Of a stretch of DNA of 5,704 bases, positions 1 to 5,704 are shown one piece after another (the stretch's first letter is position 1; each line of letters begins with the position of its first letter). A program made the translations under genes and the position numbers. The DNA is from Accumulibacter sp. (GTDB lineage: Bacteria; Pseudomonadota; Gammaproteobacteria; Burkholderiales; Rhodocyclaceae): contig DPSD01000208.1 in NCBI GenBank assembly GCA_003538495.1, positions 1 to 5,704 of the forward strand, given 5' to 3'. Under the pieces are notes generated by a model, which saw nothing but the letters and a program-made list of their open reading frames with translations, had not been told where the DNA came from and did not search any database.

Positions 1-2
1 CG

Positions 3-1412
3 CACGACAAGTTCCAGGAGATTATCGACGAGGCCAACCGCGGCGATTCGCCGATTCGCCTGAAGCAGGTCATCCTCGATGCGCCGAGCGCCGACGACAA
101 GAAGGTCAGCGTGCAGGTCGAGTCGGGGGCTGCGGCGCGTCTCGGTTTGACGGAAACACCAGTCGTGATCACGGGGGCTTCAGCCACTGACAGTGGAGCG
201 GAAGTCCCCGCGCCCAAACCGGTGTTCACCACGGAGGCGGAGAAGCAGGCCGCGCGCGTGGTCATGGACGTCATCGGCAAGTACGAGGTCAAGCGCGATC
301 TGGTGCCCACCAGCAGCGCGCTGCTGAAACCAGAAGTGCAGAAGGAAATCCTCGCGGAGGTGGCAGAGCGGCTGAAGCCGCTGCAAGGCGAATTGCTGGC
401 GGGCGTGGATGAGTCAGTCCCCGCACTTGACTTGTCCGCGGTGGTGGCGAAGACCACCGAGATCGTCGTGCAGCAGACCATCGACATCCCGCGCATCGCG
501 GTGGTGCCGACTGGCGAGGTCACGACGGGCTTCCACGCTTTCAAGCTGGATGTGAGCCAGCTCCATCTCCAGCCGGGTGAGCGCGAGATCGTCGGGCAGA
601 TGCTGCGCACGAACGAGCAGTTCACCCTGGCCGCCGAGGTCGGGCTCAAGGAGCAGCGCCCGGAGGACTACATCGTCCATGCGCTGGTGGACTTCGACGA
701 CATCGACTACTTCACCCACGCCGATCTCCTCTACGATCTCGCGGGCCAGATCGTGCAGCACCTGCGCGGTTATCTGTCCGAGGACGAGGCCATCAGCGTC
801 CTCGATCGTGACCGCCGCTTGATCGCACGGGAAATCCACGCGCAGATGATGGCCCACTTCTGGGAAGATGCGACCGAGTACGAGGTGCAGGTCAGTCGCG
901 GCTTCACCGAACTCAAGCCGTGCAACTACACCGCCACGGCAGGCCAGACGGCCCACCACTTCCGGGAGACCGTGACCGAGACCAGTCGCATCAAGCAGAT
1001 GCTCTTCGGTGGCTTCGCGCGTTGTCTGTACCCGCTGCAGAAGTTCGATTCGGACACCGAACGGCGCTTCGCCATCATCCTGGAGCGCGACGCGACGAAG
1101 TGGTTCAAGCCCGCGAAGGGACAGTTCCAGATCTACTACAAGCTCGGCACCGAGCAGCCGGAGTACATCCCCGACTTCGTGGCCGAGACGGAAGCGACCA
1201 TCTTCATGGTGGAGACCAAGGCACGCGCCGACATCAACACCCAGGAGGTTCAGGCCAAAGCCGCTGCCGCCATGCGCTGGTGCAAGCACGCTTCCGATCA
1301 CGCGGCGAACGTAGGCACCAAGCCCTGGAAGTTCCTGCTGGTGCCCCATGACGAAGTCAGCGAGTCGAAACGGCTCGCGGATTACCTGCGCTTTGAGGTC
1401 AAGGCTAATTGA
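3..1412 (+). CDS. res: Type III restriction enzyme Res subunit, C-terminal part (5' end outside window)
   Basis: Partial gene. The frame is open from the first complete codon at 3 to a TGA at 1410-1412, giving 469 visible residues; the GTG at 111 is internal and is not the start. A type III Res subunit is an ATP-dependent helicase/translocase that cuts DNA together with its Mod methyltransferase. The helicase motifs must lie upstream of the window; the visible part opens with HDKFQEIIDEA, typical of the segment after the last helicase motif. Near the end is a PD-(D/E)xK nuclease core: YIPDFV with Asp at 1173-1175, then VETKA with Glu at 1212-1214 and Lys at 1218-1220. It is followed by a tail (QAKAAAAMRWC, KPWKFLLVPHDE) that I recall from this Res family. 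The nuclease residues are intact and there is no internal stop. The next gene follows 110 bases later on the same strand. A mod gene would be expected upstream but is not seen. Alternative: a helicase-nuclease of another defence system with the same C-terminal fold. Confidence 0.82.
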   Translation, partial: HDKFQEIIDEANRGDSPIRLKQVILDAPSADDKKVSVQVESGAAARLGLTETPVVITGASATDSGAEVPAPKPVFTTEAEKQAARVVMDVIGKYEVKRDLVPTSSALLKPEVQKEILAEVAERLKPLQGELLAGVDESVPALDLSAVVAKTTEIVVQQTIDIPRIAVVPTGEVTTGFHAFKLDVSQLHLQPGEREIVGQMLRTNEQFTLAAEVGLKEQRPEDYIVHALVDFDDIDYFTHADLLYDLAGQIVQHLRGYLSEDEAISVLDRDRRLIAREIHAQMMAHFWEDATEYEVQVSRGFTELKPCNYTATAGQTAHHFRETVTETSRIKQMLFGGFARCLYPLQKFDSDTERRFAIILERDATKWFKPAKGQFQIYYKLGTEQPEYIPDFVAETEATIFMVETKARADINTQEVQAKAAAAMRWCKHASDHAANVGTKPWKFLLVPHDEVSESKRLADYLRFEVKAN

Positions 1413-1462
1413 GTTGCCCTCGATCGATTTCGGTGAGCAAGAGCGATTCCGGCAAGGCACCC

Positions 1463-1484
1463 AGGCGGCGGGAAATCGCCGCTT
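1463..1484 (+). repeat. Short inverted repeat between res and the ATPase gene
   Basis: A perfect 6-base inverted repeat (GCGGCG at 1465-1470, CGCCGC at 1477-1482) flanks a 6-base loop GGAAAT. The RNA stem can extend outward by one G-U and one A-U pair to 1463 and 1484. No T-run follows, so it is not a classical intrinsic terminator. It could be an mRNA-processing or partial-attenuation hairpin that tunes ATPase expression relative to res, or chance in GC-rich DNA. The rest of the 1413-1522 gap shows no convincing promoter by eye. Confidence 0.35.
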
Positions 1485-1509
1485 CACGGGCATGATGAAC
1501 CGGCAGGGA

Positions 1510-1515
1510 AGAGGA
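1510..1515 (+). promoter_or_regulatory. Ribosome binding site of the ATPase gene
   Basis: AGAGGA lies 7 bases before the ATG at 1523 and fits a Shine-Dalgarno site. It settles the start: in the same frame there is a TGA at 1493-1495, and no ATG, GTG or TTG between it and 1523, so 1523 is the first possible start. Confidence 0.75.
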
Positions 1516-1522
1516 ACAAGAA

Positions 1523-4150
1523 ATGCAGAAGCCCGCCGCACAGCAAAAGACCGTCCTGGAAACGATTCTGGACTGGTCAAAGGATCGCCCACTCTGGCAG
1601 CGTGACGCCCTGCGCCGCATCATCGCAAACGGCCGTCTAACGGACGCCGATATCGGCGAACTCGTGGACCTTTGCAAACAAGGCAAAGGTGCCCCCGTAG
1701 GCGCGCTGAAAGCGGTACCGCTGGAGAAGGCCCACCTTCCGGCCAACCCCGGTCAGACCGCGGCGGTATCGCTTCTGTCGATTGCCGACGTGACCGGTGT
1801 GAACAACCTTGCCGCCGGTCAGACCCTCGGCTTGGAGCCGAATGGAATCACGATCATCTACGGCGACAACGGTGCGGGCAAGTCCGGCTACGCACGCATC
1901 CTGAAGCGCGCATGTCGTGCAAGGCATGCCGGAAAGATCGAACCCAATGTGTATGCCGATCAGCCCCCGAAGCGCGTCGGCGCGAACATCGAATACGGGG
2001 TCGGCGGTGTGCCGCAGCCGGTCGAACAGTGGCAGAACGGCGCAAATCCGCATGCAACGCTGTCTGCAGTGAGCGTGTTCGATAGCGACTGCGCCTCAGT
2101 GCATATCCGCGAGAAGAACGAGGTTGCATTCCGGCCCTTCGGTCTGGACGTACCGGATGAGCTTGCTGCAGCCTGTCAGGCGGTGAAGGATGCCCTCGCG
2201 GCTGAACAAAAGCAGCTTGAGAAGGCCCGCAATCCGATCTTTGCGGCGCCGACCTGGAAGGCCACCACGGCCGTGGGGAAGGCGCTTGCCGCGCTGAACG
2301 CCAATACAGACGCAAAGAAGATCGAAGCGTTGGCGGCGCTCTCGGCAGACGAAAGCGTCCGTCTTGAGCGTCTGCGGGAAGACCTGTCGAAGAATCCGAC
2401 CAAGGCAGCGGCGGAACAGGCCGTCAAAGCCGACAACGTCATGCGGCTGATTACCGCGGTGAAGAGCGTTGCAGCCAAAACCACCGATGAGGAACTGCTG
2501 GCGGCCGCGGCCCTCGCCAGGGACGCACGGTCGAAACGGGGCGCCGCACGTCTTGCCGCGGAGAAGGCCTTCACGGGCGAACCCCTTGCCGGCGTCGGCG
2601 GCGAGACATGGCGGGCGCTATGGGATTCCGCCCGACGCTACTCGACGGAGATCGCATACCCCGGACAGCCGTTTCCGCCGTCGGCCGAAGACGCGCATTG
2701 CATGCTTTGCCAGCAGCCATTGGAAGCTGAGGCACGTACACGGATGGTGCGTTTCGAGGATTTCATACAGAAGGACACGGAACAGCTTGCACGCGAGGCA
2801 GAGAAGGCAGCTCAGACCGCACGTCAGACCATAGCTGCCGGGGCAATCGGCACGCGGGCGGTGAAGGCCAGTCTTGACGAGCTGGGCCTTCAGAATGAAG
2901 TGCTGCAGCAGCAGACGCGCCGCTTCATCGCCGCAGCCCGGCTGCGGCGCCACGTTCTGCTCAAAGCCCTGGGCGGAAACGGCGAGGTACAGCTTCCGCC
3001 CGTTCCACCGTCGCCGCTGCCTGATCTCGGCCAGCTTCAGACTACGATCCGCGACTACGCCGCGGAGCTGCGCAAGTCGGCTGACGCAGATGAACGCAAG
3101 AAGCTCGAAGCCGATTTCGCCGAGCTGAGCGACCGGGCGCTGCTCGCCGGCATGCTGCCGGTCGTCACTGACGAAATCCAGCGGCTGAAGACCATCCGGT
3201 TTCTGACCGAGTGTGCGGGCGACACGGCGACGAACACAATCACCAAGATGGGCAATGACATTGCCGACACCGTGATTACGCCTCGGCTGCGCGACAGATT
3301 TCAGGAAGAGATTGTCAGGCTTGCGGCGTCGAAGGTTCGCGTCGAAATCGTGCGCTCCGGCGGCAAGTACGGCTCACCGCAGTATCAGGTGCGCCTCTTC
3401 GCCAAGCCGGATGCCAAGGTCCACGAAATCCTGAGCGAAGGGGAAAAGACCTGCGTGGCGCTGGCCGCCTTCATGACCGAGCTTGCCACCGCGATGCACC
3501 GCTCTGCTCTGGTCTTCGATGACCCGGTGTCCTCGTTGGACCATCGCTGGCGTGGGCAGGTGGCCAAGCGTCTCGTGGAAGAAGCGGAAAACCGTCAGGT
3601 CATCGTCTTCACGCATGATTTGGTGTTCGTGAACGATCTGAATGACCACGCGACGAAGACCGGGCGGGCAGTGCGGCTCACGACGCTCAGTCGTGGCGCC
3701 GCGGGAGCCGGTATGGTGGCCGACGGCCTGCCCTGGAAGGCCCAGAGCGTCGAAGATCGCATCGACAAGCTGGAGAAGGCGGCACGTGCGGCAAAGCTGC
3801 TGCATGACAACAACCAGGAAGACGAGTACGCCGTTGAGGTGGCAAAGCTCTACAACGCGCTGCGCGCCACATGGGAGCGCGGCCTGGAGGACATCGCTTT
3901 CGTCCGCGTTATTCAACGCCACAGGGACTACATCAACGCCAAGGACCTGAAGAAGGTCAGTGCGCTCACCGAGGCTGACTGCGATGCTTTCGCCGCCGGA
4001 TTCAAGAAGTGCTGCGACATTGTTGACGCACACGATCCATCCAGCGGTAGGAATGCCGCGCCGCCACCACCTACTGATCTCTTTCAGGACATTCAGGCTT
4101 TGAAGGACTGGGCCGCGTCTCTGCGAGACAGGCAAAAGAAGATTGCTTGA
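1523..4150 (+). CDS. RloC-like AAA/ABC ATPase with coiled-coil CxxC hook, candidate anticodon nuclease
   Basis: Intact 875-residue protein, ATG start with a good ribosome binding site. Visible order: an N-terminal segment (about 8-56, DWSKDRPLWQRDALRRI); Walker A GDNGAGKS at 114-121; helical arms about 208-345 and 407-545 meeting at a CMLC hook (Cys393, Cys396); ABC signature LSEGEK at 637-642; Walker B LVFDDP with Asp666-Asp667; D-loop SSLD; H-loop His698. This is a Rad50/SMC-like split ATPase, as in Pfam AAA_13, the family that includes PrrC. The C-terminal region has Arg781-x3-Glu785 and His837 (AHDPSSG), resembling the Arg-Glu-His triad of PrrC/RloC anticodon nucleases, though the Glu-His distance (52) is longer than in PrrC (32). 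RloC combines such a triad with a zinc hook and cuts tRNA anticodon loops during phage or DNA-damage stress. Here ATPase and hook are seen; tRNA cleavage is inferred. The neighbouring res gene fits, since PrrC and RloC genes are often linked to restriction loci. A Pro run (847-850) precedes the last helices. Alternative: an AAA_13 ATPase with another effector activity, or a DNA-end sensor aiding Res. Confidence 0.8.
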   Translation: MQKPAAQQKTVLETILDWSKDRPLWQRDALRRIIANGRLTDADIGELVDLCKQGKGAPVGALKAVPLEKAHLPANPGQTAAVSLLSIADVTGVNNLAAGQTLGLEPNGITIIYGDNGAGKSGYARILKRACRARHAGKIEPNVYADQPPKRVGANIEYGVGGVPQPVEQWQNGANPHATLSAVSVFDSDCASVHIREKNEVAFRPFGLDVPDELAAACQAVKDALAAEQKQLEKARNPIFAAPTWKATTAVGKALAALNANTDAKKIEALAALSADESVRLERLREDLSKNPTKAAAEQAVKADNVMRLITAVKSVAAKTTDEELLAAAALARDARSKRGAARLAAEKAFTGEPLAGVGGETWRALWDSARRYSTEIAYPGQPFPPSAEDAHCMLCQQPLEAEARTRMVRFEDFIQKDTEQLAREAEKAAQTARQTIAAGAIGTRAVKASLDELGLQNEVLQQQTRRFIAAARLRRHVLLKALGGNGEVQLPPVPPSPLPDLGQLQTTIRDYAAELRKSADADERKKLEADFAELSDRALLAGMLPVVTDEIQRLKTIRFLTECAGDTATNTITKMGNDIADTVITPRLRDRFQEEIVRLAASKVRVEIVRSGGKYGSPQYQVRLFAKPDAKVHEILSEGEKTCVALAAFMTELATAMHRSALVFDDPVSSLDHRWRGQVAKRLVEEAENRQVIVFTHDLVFVNDLNDHATKTGRAVRLTTLSRGAAGAGMVADGLPWKAQSVEDRIDKLEKAARAAKLLHDNNQEDEYAVEVAKLYNALRATWERGLEDIAFVRVIQRHRDYINAKDLKKVSALTEADCDAFAAGFKKCCDIVDAHDPSSGRNAAPPPPTDLFQDIQALKDWAASLRDRQKKIA

Positions 4151-4195
4151 AACGTATTTGCTATGGCTTCGTTCACCTGACCTGGCGCAGGGCAG
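4151..4195. other. Convergent junction between defence cargo and conjugation genes
   Basis: Only 45 bases separate the stop of the + strand ATPase gene from the stop of the - strand membrane-protein gene. The left part is relatively AT-rich. There is a weak 4-bp palindrome (CCTG-GCG-CAGG, 4181-4191) without a T-run on either strand, so no intrinsic terminator can be called. No direct repeat, integrase site or transposon end is visible. I infer that this is one edge of the cargo insertion into the ICE backbone. Confidence 0.5.
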
Positions 4196-4945
4196 CTACA
4201 GATACTTCTTGAACGTCGCCGCCGCAATGCACACCGCCACGCCGAGCAATGCGGCACTGGGCAACAGGATCAGCAGCGGGTTCACGCTGACCGGCAATGC
4301 CAGGTAAGTCACCCACGGCAGCACGGCCAGCGGGATCAGGCTGGCCCTGGCGCGGTGATAGATGAACCCCGACTCGCGTCCCGCGCCGAAGCGGCGGATG
4401 TCCCGGCGCACCAGGCCGTCCACCAGCCCGACGAAGGCGGCCATCAGGAACAGCGGCAGGGTCAGGCACAGCACCAGCAGCCGCACGAGGAAGACCAGCG
4501 TCGTATAGGCCGCCGCGATCAGGTAGCTCTCCACGTTCACATAGACCAAGCCGATGTAGTAGCGGAAATCCTTGGTCGGACGATGGCTGCCGGCGCTGGC
4601 CTGCGCCGAGGCGTCGCGTATCCAGTCCAGCAGACCGCTTTTCACGAACAGCCAGTCGTAGCCCTGCTCGACCAGCCGGTGCGCGGTGCGCCCCGGCTCC
4701 TGCACCAGCGCGCTGCGGGTGAAATGCGTGGAAAGCTGATCCAGCTCGTAGTGCAGCATGCCCTGCGCGTGGCGCCAGCCCTGCTCGGGCCAGAAGAAGT
4801 GCATGCCGACGCATTCGATCAGGATGCACAGCAGCAGCGCGCCGCACAGCACGCCGAAGAAGCGGAACGGCAGCGTGACCAGGCCGGCGATCAGGCCTTG
4901 CTGTCGTTGCTGCTGGCGTTGGGCCGCGACGGCCGGATCGCTCAT
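4196..4945 (-). CDS. ICE membrane protein, TIGR03747 (PFL_4697) family-like
   Basis: A 249-residue integral membrane protein, ATG at 4945-4943 and TAG at 4198-4196. Hydrophobic stretches lie at about 20-50, 141-178 (long enough for one or two passes), 202-218 and 222-244. A soluble, probably periplasmic segment covers about 52-138, and a basic loop with RRDIRRFGAGRESGFIYHRA (180-199) separates the second and third hydrophobic blocks. The first residues are Gln/Arg-rich (RQQQRQQ). Size, topology, the FGAGRESGFIYHRA loop and position directly after traD match my memory of the PFGI-1-class ICE membrane protein family. Its biochemical role is not established; it presumably works with TraD or the mating channel at the inner membrane. 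The start overlaps the traD stop by ATGA, suggesting translational coupling. In related ICEs a RAQPRD-family gene usually follows; here the convergent defence genes do instead. Confidence 0.82.
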   Translation of the reverse strand: MSDPAVAAQRQQQRQQGLIAGLVTLPFRFFGVLCGALLLCILIECVGMHFFWPEQGWRHAQGMLHYELDQLSTHFTRSALVQEPGRTAHRLVEQGYDWLFVKSGLLDWIRDASAQASAGSHRPTKDFRYYIGLVYVNVESYLIAAAYTTLVFLVRLLVLCLTLPLFLMAAFVGLVDGLVRRDIRRFGAGRESGFIYHRARASLIPLAVLPWVTYLALPVSVNPLLILLPSAALLGVAVCIAAATFKKYL

Positions 4946-5704
4946 GCTTCGGCCTCTTCAGCCGCGGCCATCTGCTTGAAGTCGTCCAGCAGGTCGTCGG
5001 GCAGCGCCTTGTCCTGCAGGCCGGGGATGCCTTGGTTCTCCCACCAGTCTCCTGCCTCGACGTAGTGCTGTCGCATGTAGCCGGCCAGCTCCTGCAGATC
5101 CTTCGGCATGGCTTCGTCGGGGTCGGGCGCAGGCAGCGGCATGCGGACTTTCCAGAGGTTGCCGCCCTCGGTCAGCGCGAAGCACTGCCCCTTGGGCAGC
5201 GCCACCACATGCGCCGGCTCGATCAACGGCACGCTGTTGCTGCTGATGCGGTCCTGGGTGTTGGACGTGAACGCGGTATTGCCGTGCGGATCGGAGCTGT
5301 CGGTGGCGCCGCTCATCAGCGCCGTGGCGTACACCTCGACCTGGGGCAGTTGTCGCGTCAGCAGCTCGGCGGTGGCGGTCTCGCGCACGCGCAGCATGAA
5401 CAGGTTGTTGAAGTTGCCGACCACCTGGCCGGCCTTGGCACGATTGCCGATGCGGGCCTCGATGTCGCTCAAGGTCTGCGTGTAGGCCGTCACCTGCACG
5501 CCGGCACCGCCGCCCTTGTTGACCATCGGAATGAACTCGTCGCCCATGAGTTCGTTGAATTCGTCGGCGTGGACGTTGATCGGAATCTTGGCGCCCGCCG
5601 CGGCGCCGGGCAGCAGCGGCGACAGCCGCACGCCGTCGGGCAGCGCTGGCGTCTGGCCGCCCTGCTTGAACCAGGCGATGCCCAGTACCACGGTCAGGCC
5701 GGCG
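4942..5704 (-). CDS. traD: ICE conjugative coupling protein TraD, C-terminal part (5' end outside window)
   Basis: Partial gene: the frame is open from the window edge (first complete codon 5703-5701) to TGA at 4944-4942, giving 253 visible residues; the GTG at 5691 is internal. TraD/VirD4-type coupling proteins are inner-membrane hexameric ATPases that bring the relaxase-DNA complex to the type IV secretion channel. The Walker A half lies outside the window. Visible are a Walker B strand INVHADEF (Asp47-Glu48 of the visible part, 5565-5560) and FNELMGDEFIPMVNKGGGAG. These are followed by VTAYTQTLSDIEARIG, the conserved Gln/Thr segment after Walker B, and by QVVGNFNNLFMLRVRE. The C-terminal region (QDRISS, PLIEPAHVVALPKGQ, LWKVRMPLP) is typical of the PFGI-1/SXT ICE TraD group, and the tail is short and acidic (AEEAEA). 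Family assignment is from recognised sequence patterns; PFGI-1 class (TIGR03754-like) is more likely than SXT because of the membrane-protein neighbour. No lesion is seen in the visible part. Confidence 0.88.
   Translation of the reverse strand, partial: AGLTVVLGIAWFKQGGQTPALPDGVRLSPLLPGAAAGAKIPINVHADEFNELMGDEFIPMVNKGGGAGVQVTAYTQTLSDIEARIGNRAKAGQVVGNFNNLFMLRVRETATAELLTRQLPQVEVYATALMSGATDSSDPHGNTAFTSNTQDRISSNSVPLIEPAHVVALPKGQCFALTEGGNLWKVRMPLPAPDPDEAMPKDLQELAGYMRQHYVEAGDWWENQGIPGLQDKALPDDLLDDFKQMAAAEEAEA
4953..4959 (-). promoter_or_regulatory. Ribosome binding site of the ICE membrane-protein gene, inside traD
   Basis: Read on the - strand, GAAGAGG lies 7 bases before the ATG at 4945, within the last codons of traD. 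Together with the ATGA stop-start overlap (4945-4942) it supports this start and coupled translation of the two proteins. Confidence 0.6.

Noticed and set aside
1433..1495. 20-codon GTG-started frame in the gap before the ATPase gene
   Set aside because: It has no ribosome binding site and a short Lys/Arg/Ala-rich product. It is in the ATPase frame but is closed by a TGA, and nothing supports translation.
414..1592. 392-codon open frame on the - strand opposite res
   Set aside because: It runs antisense across the well-supported Res coding region, and its translation looks like the low-complexity Leu/Arg/Val/Asp-rich mirror of a GC-rich gene. Long antisense frames are expected at this GC content.
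3374..4135. 253-codon open frame on the - strand opposite the ATPase C-terminal part
   Set aside because: It overlaps the signature, Walker B and H-loop coding region, which carries clear protein constraint in the + frame; no motif of its own.
1523..4150. ATPase gene as Rad50/SbcC or RecF repair protein
   Set aside because: The length (875), short arms, hook without Pro, FDDPVSSLD Walker B of the AAA_13 type and extra C-terminal domain fit PrrC/RloC-like ATPases better, and no Mre11/SbcD gene is adjacent.
4181..4191. Palindrome CCTG-GCG-CAGG as a shared bidirectional terminator
   Set aside because: The stem has only four pairs and neither strand has a T-run after it, so it does not meet the pattern of an intrinsic terminator.
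4355..5065. 236-codon open frame on the + strand opposite the membrane protein and traD
   Set aside because: It is Gln/Ala/Arg-rich with no recognisable motif and lies antisense to two recognised genes that share an ATGA overlap.

Overview
The window is high-GC DNA and looks like part of an integrative and conjugative element (ICE) of the PFGI-1 / ICEclc-like class carried by a beta- or gammaproteobacterium (for example Pseudomonas, Xanthomonas-group or Burkholderiales hosts). The class is inferred from two backbone proteins: the C-terminal part of a TraD-type coupling ATPase, and a small membrane protein that resembles the ICE family TIGR03747. The species cannot be read from this sequence.

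Layout. On the + strand, the 5' edge cuts into a long gene whose last 469 residues are present (positions 3-1412). It ends in a PD-(D/E)xK nuclease core and reads as the C-terminal part of a type III restriction Res subunit (helicase-nuclease). After a 110-base gap with a small inverted repeat and a clear ribosome binding site comes an intact 875-residue ATPase (1523-4150). It has a split ABC/Rad50-like ATPase head, coiled-coil arms with a CxxC hook, and a C-terminal domain with an Arg-x3-Glu ... His pattern. That architecture resembles the anticodon nuclease RloC. On the - strand, and convergent with these two genes, lie traD (runs off the 3' edge, ends at 4942) and the membrane-protein gene (4945-4196), which overlap by the four bases ATGA. 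No gap longer than 110 bases lacks a gene, and I see no tRNA, rRNA, CRISPR array or insertion sequence.

How it fits together. The - strand pair belongs to the conjugation apparatus: TraD couples the DNA-relaxase substrate to the type IV secretion channel, and the membrane protein is a conserved companion. The + strand pair looks like defence cargo placed next to the conjugation module: a restriction enzyme plus an ATPase that may be a DNA-damage- or restriction-triggered effector. The ATPase is the most interesting object in the window. Its ATPase and hook motifs are directly visible, while its effector activity is inference.
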